From Verrucomicrobiota bacterium (GTDB taxonomy: Bacteria; Verrucomicrobiota; Verrucomicrobiia; Chthoniobacterales; JAFAMB01): a stretch of 55,611 nt of DNA. Under the pieces are notes generated by a model. That model saw only the letters and a list, made by a program, of their open reading frames with translations. It had not been told where the DNA came from and searched no databases. The DNA lies in NCBI GenBank assembly GCA_019239825.1, contig JAFAZK010000163.1:1-55611 (forward strand), written 5' to 3'. Shown one piece after another: positions 43,329-51,737 of the stretch (the stretch's first letter is position 1; each line of letters starts with the position of its first letter). The position numbers were made by a program, and so were the translations under genes.

Positions 43329-44816
43329 TCATTCAGAGATAGCCACACCCGGAATCGATTGCCTTTCCATCTCCTCCTTCACAGCGGGAGGTACTGGAAA
43401 AACCAGCGTGACCGAAGTCCCTTTCCCGAGTTCGCTTTCAATCGTTACCGAGCCGCCGTGTAAATCCACAATGGATTTCACAATCGCTAAGCCCAAACCT
43501 GTGCCTGCTGTCGCCGCGGCGCGCGAGGCATCCACTCGATAGAAACGATCAAACAGCCGGGGAAGATGTTCCGGCGCAATACCCACCCCATCATCTTTGA
43601 TCAAAATTTTTACGGCGTCGTGTGCGGCAGCCACTTCGACAATGACGTTTCCGTCGCGAGGCGTGTGTTTGAGAGCATTGGAGACGACATTGCTGATCGC
43701 GCGCCGGAAAAGCGTGCTGTCCGCAAAGAGGCGGGCATCCCCAGAGAAACTCAGAGTAACTTCTGATTCTGTTGCTTGCAGCTCGTGAAACGAAAGGAGT
43801 TGGGCCAGTTCGTCCGCGACGCGGAACCAAGACTTTTGCAAAGATAGATCAGCGTTCTCTGCTCGAGCCAGAAACAGGAGGCTATCGATTAACTCAGCCA
43901 ACCGATGATATTCCTCGAGACTCGAGGCTATCACATTCGCATACTCTTTTGAGGTCCGTTCCCGGTTCAAGGCGACCTCGGCTTCTCCCATCAGATTATT
44001 AATCGGAGTGCGAAGTTCATGGGCGATGTCGGCTGAGAATTGAGAGAGCCGCTGAAAAGAATCTTCCAGACGCTGAAGCATGGCATCAAACTCCGCAGCC
44101 AAGCCGGCCAGCTCGCGCGGCCAAGCCATAGACCCGACTCTTTCCGCCAAGTCGCTGGCTGTAATTCGATGCGCGGCCGCAGAGATGTCTTTGATTGGCC
44201 GGATTCCTTGTCGAGCCACATAGGTGCCGGCGACGGCTGATACTACCGATCCCCCGATCAAAACCATTAACAGTTTATCCCGGTAATCGTGCAGAAAATT
44301 TTGTTCGCTGGTGGTGTCAAGAGCGACCGTGTAGATGAAACGCTGCGGTGCACTCAGCACGGGATTCTCGGCGCCGCTGGTTATCCAGGCACTGCCTATC
44401 AGAAGTGTTCTTCCCGGCCCTGAGTGAACTTCTTCAGTCTCACCAATGGACCGACTCTCGGCTGCAGGCGACGGGCATCGAGATAATTCAGGAATCAAGT
44501 CTTGAGCACCCGGTGATTGAATGACCAGCGCCCCATTGTCCCGAAGCAGTCTGCTATAGTAAACACTCTGGCGTCGAGCTGTGCTCTCCCATTGCACCTC
44601 TTCCTCCAAAGCCTCTTGATCATTCGGCCGTTCCCGTAGGATTTCACGCATCACCGAAATTTTATCGGCCAGCGTATTTCGAGCATTGATCTCGAGACTT
44701 TGTTTCAAGGACCAAAAAAGAAATGCGCCGAACAAAGACAGAACCACGATAGTGATAACCGCATACGAGGCCGAAAGACGGAACACCATCGACCAGGAAC
44801 GTCTCGGTCCAATCAT
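43329..44816 (-). CDS. CusS-like sensor histidine kinase
   Basis: A 495-residue membrane kinase. Spans at about 15-35 and 182-202 enclose a periplasmic sensor domain of 145 residues. A HAMP domain follows (GIRPIKDISAAAHRITASDL). The HisKA domain holds the phospho-acceptor H266 in SADIAHELRTPINNL. The HATPase has ISNVVSNALKHTP (N), IKDDGVGIAPEHLPRLFDRF (G1/F) and GTGLGLAIVKSIVDLHGG (G2). The wording follows heavy-metal sensors of the CusS type, but no metal ligands can be assigned. It is encoded 200 bases downstream of its probable partner regulator on the same strand, with a family F repeat between them. Confidence 0.9.
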   Translation of the reverse strand: MIGPRRSWSMVFRLSASYAVITIVVLSLFGAFLFWSLKQSLEINARNTLADKISVMREILRERPNDQEALEEEVQWESTARRQSVYYSRLLRDNGALVIQSPGAQDLIPELSRCPSPAAESRSIGETEEVHSGPGRTLLIGSAWITSGAENPVLSAPQRFIYTVALDTTSEQNFLHDYRDKLLMVLIGGSVVSAVAGTYVARQGIRPIKDISAAAHRITASDLAERVGSMAWPRELAGLAAEFDAMLQRLEDSFQRLSQFSADIAHELRTPINNLMGEAEVALNRERTSKEYANVIASSLEEYHRLAELIDSLLFLARAENADLSLQKSWFRVADELAQLLSFHELQATESEVTLSFSGDARLFADSTLFRRAISNVVSNALKHTPRDGNVIVEVAAAHDAVKILIKDDGVGIAPEHLPRLFDRFYRVDASRAAATAGTGLGLAIVKSIVDLHGGSVTIESELGKGTSVTLVFPVPPAVKEEMERQSIPGVAISE

Positions 44817-44874
44817 CTCATTATCTGAATCACCAGAAGGACACAGAACGGTATAGCCGCAACCATTGTCTAGA

Positions 44875-44996
44875 AAATCTCACGCAAAGACGCAAAGGCG
44901 CAAAGGTTAAGAAAAACAGCCCGATCCATCGCCTCGAGGTCGAAAACGGTCGCCCTGCATGGTCATAACCTTTGCGTCTTTGCGTCTTTGCGTGAG
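44875..44996. repeat. Family F inverted repeat, paired copy
   Basis: The left arm at 44875-44911 (TCTCACGCAAAGACGCAAAG) faces the right arm at 44966-44996 (CTTTGCGTCTTTGCGTGAG). It lies between the regulator gene and the kinase gene of a two-component system, so it is probably transcribed within that operon. Confidence 0.85.
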
Positions 44997-45016
44997 TTTA
45001 TTCTTCGTTTCCTCCC

Positions 45017-45697
45017 TCAGCGTTCTCCCAGCACATAGCCGACGCCGTACACTGAATGAATTAGAGGTTTGTCGAATGGGTAGTCGATTTTCCGGCGCAA
45101 TCGCCGAACGGCTACATCAACAACATTGGAATCGCTGGGAGAGTCCATGTTCCACACTTCCTTTGCAATTAGCTTGCGTCCAACTACTTCGTTCGGTGTC
45201 CGTGCCAGCAAGAGCAAAAGCGCGAACTCCTTTGGAGTAAGGTCAATAGGTTGGTTACGACGAACCACCCTGTGCCGAATCAGGTCCAATTCCAGGTCCG
45301 CGATCCGGAGACTAGTCGGAGTTGTATCCCGACCCCGCCGAAGGACCGTCCTGATCCGCGCCATTAACTCTGAAAACGCGAATGGCTTTACCAAGTAATC
45401 GTCAGCGCCCAGATCCAGACCTCTGATCCTTTCGCCCAAACTGTCGCGTGCTGTCAGAAAGATTACCGGCGTCGGTATGCCGTTGGCGCGCATCTGCCGA
45501 ATGATACTCCAGCCGTCGATCCCGGGAAGTAGAACATCCAAAAGGACGATGTCGTAGCGCTTTTCGTGCAAAAATCCCCAAGCGACCTTGCCGTCGTTTG
45601 CAATATCAACAGCCCATCCGTTCTCGGACAGTCCATTAGAAAGGAAAGTTGCGGCTTTCGATTCGTCTTCAACCACGAGGGCCTGCATACCATCCAT
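45017..45697 (-). CDS. OmpR-family response regulator, CusR-like
   Basis: A 226-residue response regulator. The receiver domain has the acidic pair in VVEDE, the phospho-acceptor D54 in VLLDVLLPG, T in FLTARD and K in YLVKPFAF. The C-terminal winged helix carries LTPKEFALLLLLARTPNEVV, SNVVDVAVRRLRRKID and HSVYGVGYVL. It matches the CusR/CopR type, which pairs with CusS-like kinases such as the one encoded next. Methionine 4 is an alternative start. Divergent from it, 285 bases away, is the large phosphoesterase gene. No copper efflux genes are present in the window. Confidence 0.92.
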   Translation of the reverse strand: MDGMQALVVEDESKAATFLSNGLSENGWAVDIANDGKVAWGFLHEKRYDIVLLDVLLPGIDGWSIIRQMRANGIPTPVIFLTARDSLGERIRGLDLGADDYLVKPFAFSELMARIRTVLRRGRDTTPTSLRIADLELDLIRHRVVRRNQPIDLTPKEFALLLLLARTPNEVVGRKLIAKEVWNMDSPSDSNVVDVAVRRLRRKIDYPFDKPLIHSVYGVGYVLGER

Positions 45698-45981
45698 GCG
45701 CTAGTAAAAGGAAATAGCAGAAGCACCGCAGGTTGTAAAACAGGGCAACCGAAGACTTGCTTATTTTAGCCGGGAACAGGGAGACAAAAGCATCTCCAAC
45801 TAAAGCTGACACACCTGTCATCTTTCCGAGCAGGTACGAACCTTTGTGACCGAAAAGTAACACATGTTCGCAGAACGCTCGGACCGATTCGGCTTAGTTC
45901 ATTTCCGCAGGCAATTGTCGCTCTCCAACCACTAACACTGGTCCGCCGACCGCTGCTTGTATCCCCTTAATCGGAAATAAT
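45698..45981. other. Divergent control region, regulator/phosphoesterase
   Basis: Region of 284 bases shared by the response-regulator and phosphoesterase genes. I see no clear dyad or promoter. No strong ribosome-binding site precedes the phosphoesterase ATG. Confidence 0.35.
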
Positions 45982-48819
45982 ATGGCTGCTAAATTCAGGA
46001 CTGGGCTCTCCCGCGCCGCCCTTATAGGCGCAATGTCGCTTTCATCACTTGCGATGATCGCGTCCTCCAATGTCCTTGCAAAACCCGGGACATTTCTACC
46101 ATCGGGACTATACGTCACGCCAACGGCCGTGCCGAACGCGAGTTACCTGGCGCTTAACCCAGGCTTGCCCGGCGACCTCAGCAATTTTATTGCAGGCGGC
46201 GCAGTGAGTACAGCGTTAAGTCCAGATGGAAAGACGCTGGCCGTTTTAACCTGTGGTTATAACAGTTGGACCGGGCCGAGCGGGTCGATCGACAACGAAT
46301 ACATCTTCATCTTCGATGTAAGCAGTGGCGCCCCTGTGCAAAAACAGGTGCTCACGATGCCTTCCACGTACGTCGGAATTATTTTCTCACCGGACGGCAC
46401 AACGCTCTATGTTGGCGGAGGTTCGGACGACTCGATTCATTGGTTCACACAGAAAGGCGGAGAATGGACTGAATCGCCAACGTCGATTTCGTTGGGTTAC
46501 ACAACCGCCAACGACCTTTTCCCGGGAGACTATCCACCGATGACCGGTGGGTTAGCCATCACCGCTGACGGATCGACGATGGTCGTTGCCAATTTCAGCA
46601 ACGATTCCGTCTCGTTCATCAACTTAGGTACCAAGGCCCTGATCGGCAATTTTGACCTGCGACCTGGCATCATCAACCCAAGCCAAAGCGGAGTACCGGG
46701 TGGTGAGTATCCTTTTTGGGTCAGCATAAAAGGAACCACCGCCTATGTTTCCTGCTCGCGTGACCGCGAGATTGATGTGGTAGATTTCACCACCCCAACA
46801 TCACCAAAACTGACAACCCGAATCAAGGTTGCCGGTAATCCGTTGAAAACCACACTGGATAGCACGCAGAGCTATCTCTACGTGGCAGAGGATAACAGTG
46901 ATTTGGTTGAGATTGTCAGTACCAAAACGAACACCCTTTTTCAGAGCATAGTCGCTAGCGGGCCGACCACAGCAACGTTTGCTGACGCTCTCAAATATAA
47001 AGGCAGCGCGCCGGTTAGCCCCGCGATTTCGCCTGACGGCTCGACGCTTTATGTCACACTGGGTGGAACCAACGCAGTATCGGTGATTACCGGCATCCCG
47101 TCCCATCCCGTGGTCGCTGGTTTGATCCCGACCGGATATCAGCCCGACGCCATCACGTTGAGCAAAGACGGCACGTGGGCCTATGTCGCCGATGCCAAGG
47201 GTGTGACCGGACCAAATCCAGGTGAGACCTACAACAACGGTAAACCAAACAGCTATGTTTATCAGCTGCAGAAATCGTATCTGCATAGCTTCCCGATTCC
47301 TAGTTCCAGCACCTTGGCTACGCTGACGGCACAAGTCGCGAAGAATAACTTCTACGGATCCAAGTTAACGCCGGCTGAGCAAAGCGAACTCGCGTTCCTG
47401 CAAGCGCACATCAAACATGTCATCTATTTGGTGAAGGAGAACCGGACCTATGACCAGATTCTCGGTGACCTCCCGATCGGCAATGGTGACCCCAGCTTGG
47501 TTGATTTCGGTTCAGCCATTACGCCGAACTATCACGCTATCGCGCAGCAGTTCGTCGACCTGGATAACTTCTATAACAGCGCTGACGTTAGCGGCGATGG
47601 CCACGCCTGGAGTTTTGCTGGTCGTGAGAACATTCTGACCTTCATCAACATCCCGGGTAACTACAGCGGTCGGGGACAGCCGTACGATACGGAAGGTCAA
47701 AACCGCGACATCAACATGGGCTTTGCCACCTCGGCCGAGCGCCAGTCCTATCTTCCGGAAAGCCCTTCAGATCCAAATATTCTTCCGGGCACACTTGATG
47801 TTGGCGCCGTGGACGGACCTGAGGCTGGAGAAGAGCAGCAGGGTTATATTTGGGACGTCGTACGCCGAGCAGGATTGACTTTCCGTAACTACGGTTATCA
47901 TTGCGACCAGGCCGAGTATTCAGCGACTCCGCCTACGCCGCTTTTGCTAAATCCACGAGCGGCCCACGTCCGGGTAGCTTTCCCCTCTAGGACCACCCTG
48001 ATGGCGACGACCGATCCATACTTCCGCAGCTTCGATAATAACTTCCCCGATTTCTATCGGGAAAAAGAATGGGAGTTTGAGTTTGATAAATACGTCAAGC
48101 ACAAGAATCTGCCGGCCTTATCCATGGTGCGCTTAATGCACGACCATATGGGCAGCTTTGGCACCGCTATCGAAGGGGTTAATACTCCTGAAATTCAACA
48201 GGCTGACAACGACTACTCAGTCGCGAAGTTGATCGAAAAAGTTGCCAAGAGCCCTTACGCTTCGTCCACGCTGATCTGCATCCTCGAAGATGATTCTCAG
48301 AATGGTGCGGACCACGTCGATGAACATCGGTCGACGGGCTACCTCGTCGGTGCGTACGTCAAGCAAGGGGCGGTGATCTCGACTGCCTATACCACCCAAA
48401 ACATGCTGGCCACTATCGAAGCGGTTCTCAGCCTCGACCATGAGGACATTCTGACCGCTTCGGAGGCGCCGATGCTCGATTGCTTCGACATCAATCAAGG
48501 TCACTGGACCTTCAAAGCGGTCCCGTCATCCTACCTCTACAACACCCAGTTGCCATTGCCGCCGCGCACCGCGAAGGCTGGTCCAGTTCCGAAGCCGACT
48601 CACGATGCTCAGTACTGGGCAGAGGTCACAAAGGGATTCGACTTCACCCGGGAAGACAACCTGAAAGATCCGAATAAGTTCAACCGGATCATTTGGGAAG
48701 GTCTGCACGGCAAGAGCGTTCCTTATCCGGTGGTTCGAAGCGGGCTCGATCTGCGCCAGAACCGGAGCGAGTTGCTGAAAAAAGCGGGCATTGTCTCGGA
48801 TCAAACGTCCAAGAACTAA
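45982..48819 (+). CDS. Secreted beta-propeller phosphoesterase (PF04185 type)
   Basis: A 945-residue exported protein. Residues 1-34 are a signal peptide ending VLA. Residues 60-440 are YVTN-type beta-propeller repeats (STALSPDGKTLAVLTCGY; GIIFSPDGTTLYVGGGSDD; SPAISPDGSTLYVTLGG). From about 480 a phosphoesterase domain begins: HVIYLVKENRTYDQILGDL with the probable metal ligands E486 and N487, then GDGHAWSFAG, and LEDDSQNGADHVDEHRS with D770, D771 and later D/H residues. This alkaline-phosphatase-like family includes acid phosphatases and phospholipases C. The substrate is unknown. It is divergent from the two-component genes, and a strong terminator follows. Confidence 0.88.
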   Translation: MAAKFRTGLSRAALIGAMSLSSLAMIASSNVLAKPGTFLPSGLYVTPTAVPNASYLALNPGLPGDLSNFIAGGAVSTALSPDGKTLAVLTCGYNSWTGPSGSIDNEYIFIFDVSSGAPVQKQVLTMPSTYVGIIFSPDGTTLYVGGGSDDSIHWFTQKGGEWTESPTSISLGYTTANDLFPGDYPPMTGGLAITADGSTMVVANFSNDSVSFINLGTKALIGNFDLRPGIINPSQSGVPGGEYPFWVSIKGTTAYVSCSRDREIDVVDFTTPTSPKLTTRIKVAGNPLKTTLDSTQSYLYVAEDNSDLVEIVSTKTNTLFQSIVASGPTTATFADALKYKGSAPVSPAISPDGSTLYVTLGGTNAVSVITGIPSHPVVAGLIPTGYQPDAITLSKDGTWAYVADAKGVTGPNPGETYNNGKPNSYVYQLQKSYLHSFPIPSSSTLATLTAQVAKNNFYGSKLTPAEQSELAFLQAHIKHVIYLVKENRTYDQILGDLPIGNGDPSLVDFGSAITPNYHAIAQQFVDLDNFYNSADVSGDGHAWSFAGRENILTFINIPGNYSGRGQPYDTEGQNRDINMGFATSAERQSYLPESPSDPNILPGTLDVGAVDGPEAGEEQQGYIWDVVRRAGLTFRNYGYHCDQAEYSATPPTPLLLNPRAAHVRVAFPSRTTLMATTDPYFRSFDNNFPDFYREKEWEFEFDKYVKHKNLPALSMVRLMHDHMGSFGTAIEGVNTPEIQQADNDYSVAKLIEKVAKSPYASSTLICILEDDSQNGADHVDEHRSTGYLVGAYVKQGAVISTAYTTQNMLATIEAVLSLDHEDILTASEAPMLDCFDINQGHWTFKAVPSSYLYNTQLPLPPRTAKAGPVPKPTHDAQYWAEVTKGFDFTREDNLKDPNKFNRIIWEGLHGKSVPYPVVRSGLDLRQNRSELLKKAGIVSDQTSKN

Positions 48820-48847
48820 GCTAGCAGTTCAGTACGCATAAATTTGC

Positions 48848-48881
48848 AATGCAGGGCGGTTTCGGCCGTCCTGCATTTTTT
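48848..48881 (+). terminator. Intrinsic terminator after the phosphoesterase gene
   Basis: AATGCAGGGCGG pairs with CCGTCCTGCATT (one G-T pair) around TTTCGG, followed by a run of T. It starts 29 bases after the stop codon. Confidence 0.9.
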
Positions 48882-48930
48882 GCGTATGACTGTAGAGAAA
48901 CGATGAAGGAAGCGAGGAGCGACGATAGCC

Positions 48931-49286
48931 TTCCTTCGTCCTCGAAGGTCTGGTGGGGCGAGGCTCCGAAAACGTAACAAGCCACCGATATGTTTGCGGT
49001 TAGTAGCTGGTCCAGCCGAATCGGTTAAGCAGCATGGCCGAGCCGGGGGCGGGAACGGCAAGCAGGATAGACTTAATTTTTCCTCCGAGGCTGGCTTGGC
49101 TTCTGCCCCGCGGAACAAAGGCTCTATTCAAGTTTACGAGACGAAAACCCACCCAACCCCCAGCTCGGCCATGTTGCTTCACGTATTAGCCAAGCCGACC
49201 GCCGAAATAAAATATGCCGGCGGTTGGTTGCATCTTGGAGCCTTGCCCCACCAAGGCACTCGAGGAACGAGGACGAGGACGAAGGA
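48931..49286. repeat. Family C arms enclosing a complete family B element
   Basis: C arms: TTCCTTCGTCCTCGAAGG from 48931 and CGAGGAACGAGGACGAGGAC from 49261. Inside, outer B arms TGGTGGGGCGAGGCTCC (48951-48967) and GGAGCCTTGCCCCACCA (49237-49253) differ by one base. The inner B arms (49027-49049 and 49157-49179, core GCATGGCCGAGC) differ at two of 23 positions. Confidence 0.85.
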
Positions 49287-49393
49287 CCGCCATCGAGCAT
49301 CTCTTACCTCCGGATTTATTGCTCGTGGCTCCTACCTTCAACGAGCCTGCGCTCGTCAATAGAAACTTTTGTTGTATTTTTGTCATTCCCCAC

Positions 49394-49409
49394 CCACTAT
49401 ATGTTGTGG
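49394..49409. promoter_or_regulatory. Candidate NrdR box upstream of nrdR
   Basis: CCACTATATGTTGTGG is a 16-base dyad close to the published NrdR-box pattern (ACACTATATATTGTGT type). It ends 19 bases before the nrdR ATG, suggesting autoregulation. No convincing second box was found at the usual distance. Confidence 0.6.
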
Positions 49410-49428
49410 TCTCAGGTGACCGGTTTAT

Positions 49429-49920
49429 ATGCGCTGTCCGAAGTGCGGCAATCTGGAAGACAAAGTAATCGATTCTCGCTCCGCTAAGTCCGGAGCTGCC
49501 ATTCGCCGCCGCCGGGAATGTCTGGCCTGCCAACACCGCTTCACTACCTACGAAGAAATAGAGAGAAGAGACTTGCGAGTTACAAAAAGAGACGGCCGCA
49601 CGGAACCATTTGATCGGCAGAAACTGCTAAGTGGAATGATCAAAGCCTGCGAGAAGCGCCCAGTCAACTACGACGCTCTCGAGCGCGCAGCAGAAGAGGT
49701 CATTCACGAACTAGAGCAAAATTTCGACCACGAGGTTCCTAGCAAGGAAATCGGGGTTCGGGTTATGGAACGGCTGCACTCGCTGGACGAAGTCGCCTAT
49801 ATCCGTTACGCCTCGGTTTACCGCCAATTCCAAGACATCGGCGAATTTATTAACGAGATCGAATCACTCGGCAAAAAATCAAAACGTAACGCTCAGCAAC
49901 CTGAGCTTTTCATACCGTGA
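49429..49920 (+). CDS. nrdR: Transcriptional repressor NrdR
   Basis: A 163-residue repressor of ribonucleotide reductase genes. The zinc ribbon uses C3, C6, C31 and C34 (MRCPKCG and CLACQHRF). The arginine-rich DNA contact is AIRRRRE. The ATP-cone (about 49-139) begins LRVTKRDGRTEPFDRQKLLSGMIKACEKRP and ends AYIRYASVYRQF, sensing ATP and dATP. The protein is of normal length. Its stop overlaps the start of the next gene (GTGA). A box-like dyad lies upstream. No nrd structural gene is in the window. Confidence 0.95.
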   Translation: MRCPKCGNLEDKVIDSRSAKSGAAIRRRRECLACQHRFTTYEEIERRDLRVTKRDGRTEPFDRQKLLSGMIKACEKRPVNYDALERAAEEVIHELEQNFDHEVPSKEIGVRVMERLHSLDEVAYIRYASVYRQFQDIGEFINEIESLGKKSKRNAQQPELFIP

Positions 49921-50471
49921 TCGCACTCCGCGACTCAATACCCGTACTTCGGCTGGACGACGGATCAATCGAGATAATCCGCCGTGATTGGTTGTGTGGA
50001 TGTTTAAGCAGGGCCGCTGTAAAGGCCGGCTACACACAGTGGTGGCTTGCGGAACATGTTACCGAAAGCATTCTCTGTTTTCTCAGATGTTGCTACGATC
50101 AGCCTGCTATCACCATGCCTGAACTAAACGAGGTGATCCGCTCGGCCTTGCAAGCGATCGGTCACGGGGAGATCGCGCTAAAATACGAGACCCTCGAGCC
50201 TCCATGCGTGATCTCGCTACCCGATTTGGCGACGGAAGCCGGTCCTGGCTACGAACTGGCGTTCTTCCAACTTCTAAAAGAAAGAATGCAGCCAATCCTT
50301 TCGCGACGAGCACCAAACATTAATGTCTTGGGCCTGCAAAACTGTGTCCGCTTTCTTCAATCGGTAAAAACGTGGAGTCGCGGTTGTTCCGAGCTGCGAA
50401 CAGAAATCGTCGATTTTCTGCGCGCGCAGCTTGAAAAGGATAAATCTGAGGTCCTGTTAACGATCAGATGA
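49917..50471 (+). CDS. Unknown protein, possibly a diverged ATP-cone
   Basis: A 184-residue protein I do not recognise as a named family. It starts with GTG inside the nrdR stop codon and its own stop overlaps the HIT gene start (ATGA), so the three are translationally coupled. Residues 9-100 follow the layout of an ATP-cone: a short strand pair [20 protein letters not shown], helices, [24 protein letters not shown] at the place where NrdR has its last cone helix and AYIRYASVY. The C-terminal half ([34 protein letters not shown]) is helical. A nucleotide-sensing partner of NrdR is a guess from position and pattern. Confidence 0.7.
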   Translation: MIALRDSIPVLRLDDGSIEIIRRDWLCGCLSRAAVKAGYTQWWLAEHVTESILCFLRCCYDQPAITMPELNEVIRSALQAIGHGEIALKYETLEPPCVISLPDLATEAGPGYELAFFQLLKERMQPILSRRAPNINVLGLQNCVRFLQSVKTWSRGCSELRTEIVDFLRAQLEKDKSEVLLTIR

Positions 50472-50806
50472 CCTTATTCGAAAAAGTCGTTGCTCGAGAA
50501 ATCCCGGCGAAGATCGTCTTCGAAGATGACGAGATTTTGGCGTTCCACGATATCAATCCACAAGCGCCGGTTCACGTATTGGTGGTTCCGAAAAGAGTAA
50601 TCCCACGAATTGCGGAAGCCCAACCGAGTGACGGCGCGTTGCTCGGCCGCCTCTTATTAACCGGGAAGCAAATTGCTGCAGATCTCGGCCTCAGCGAAAC
50701 CGGTTTCAGATTGGTCATCAATAGCGGTCGGAACGGCGGAGAGACCGTTCCGCATCTCCACCTCCATGTATTAGGCGGCCGCCCCATGAACTGGCCGCCG
50801 GGGTAG
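50468..50806 (+). CDS. HIT-family nucleotide-binding protein (HinT-like)
   Basis: A 112-residue histidine triad protein of the HinT/PKCI branch. The triad is H96, H98 and H100 in [20 protein letters not shown]-like wording is present as [17 protein letters not shown], and [15 protein letters not shown] is the usual phosphate loop. Members hydrolyse AMP-lysine or adenosine phosphoramidates. In bacteria the physiological substrate is uncertain. It is the third gene of the nrdR operon, overlapping its neighbour by four bases. Confidence 0.94.
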   Translation: MTLFEKVVAREIPAKIVFEDDEILAFHDINPQAPVHVLVVPKRVIPRIAEAQPSDGALLGRLLLTGKQIAADLGLSETGFRLVINSGRNGGETVPHLHLHVLGGRPMNWPPG

Positions 50807-50958
50807 CAAGCGTTTGGCGTTTGGCGTTCGGCGTTCGACGTTTGGGGGGTTCCGCTCGCAGCTTTAGTCGACGCTCCATGAGCCGACCATAAGTCCTATC
50901 AGTCCAATAGGTCCCATCAGTTCACAGCGTCGTAGTGAAGATAGCGCCAAACGTCAGG
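50807..50958. repeat. Short tandem GCGTTTGG units
   Basis: Four to five units of GCGTTTGG or GCGTTCGG from 50812, with an inverted trace (GCGCCAAACGTC) at 50943. The region separates the HIT gene from the convergent M50 peptidase gene. Confidence 0.5.
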
Positions 50959-51645
50959 CTACCTTAGCGTCGACTCCATCCAAAACCAAATAGGACGGTA
51001 GATTCGAGGAAAAACCTGCCAAGCGACCAAAAGCCCAAGCATCGCCAGACCGCCGCGGGCAATCCTTTGGTAAGCTAGGGCAGCGCTTCCAGGGAGGACT
51101 AAGAGCGGCAACGCACTGCCATCCAACGGAGGTACCGGAAGCAAATTGAAAACTCCTAGGAGCAGATTCAAGGAAAACCCTAAGCTCAGGAGGACCGCTG
51201 CCAAATGCGGTAGGCCTGATTGTACCGCGACCACCGTTTCCGAAAAGAGTCCTGTATCGCCGGGGGCAAAAATGCCAGCGGACAATCCAAACTTGAGTCC
51301 ACACCAACACACGAATGAAATAACAAAGTTCGCGGCCGGTCCAGCCAATGCCATCACCGCTGCCCGGCGCGGATATTGGGCCGCCCAGGCTGCGTTGTAA
51401 GGAGCGCTAGCCCAACCGATCATCCAGCCCGACGCCAGGTAGGAAATAATCGGCAAAAGCAACATGCCAAATGGCTCTCGGCGGATGTGCGGAATAGGAT
51501 CAAGGGTGACCTGTCCCCCCAAATACGCCGTTGGATCGCCGAGCACTTTCGCAGTGTAGGCGTGAGATGCTTCGTGTGCGCTCATCGAGAGCAAGAACAC
51601 GACAAGCCAACAGCCAAAATCGAAAAGCGAGAAAGAAGATAACAT
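50959..51645 (-). CDS. Site-2 protease-type M50 membrane peptidase
   Basis: A 228-residue intramembrane metalloprotease of the short M50 (YwhC/rhomboid-free S2P) type. The zinc motif is HEASH (H24, E25, H28) in the first span. The third ligand is D175 in NLLPVPPLDGSAL. LAGPAANFVISFV is a typical span. About five or six spans and no PDZ or CBS domain are present. Substrate is unknown. Such short proteins are common and probably act on membrane anchors of regulators. No anti-sigma factor gene is adjacent. Confidence 0.9.
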   Translation of the reverse strand: MLSSFSLFDFGCWLVVFLLSMSAHEASHAYTAKVLGDPTAYLGGQVTLDPIPHIRREPFGMLLLPIISYLASGWMIGWASAPYNAAWAAQYPRRAAVMALAGPAANFVISFVCWCGLKFGLSAGIFAPGDTGLFSETVVAVQSGLPHLAAVLLSLGFSLNLLLGVFNLLPVPPLDGSALPLLVLPGSAALAYQRIARGGLAMLGLLVAWQVFPRIYRPIWFWMESTLR

Positions 51646-51737
51646 AATTCAAAAGTAGTTATCCAAAGGTAATCGCTGCCCAGAAGGGCGCCCTGGTTTT
51701 CCGCCAACACGCGCTACCTTTAGATGAGCACTAATAC

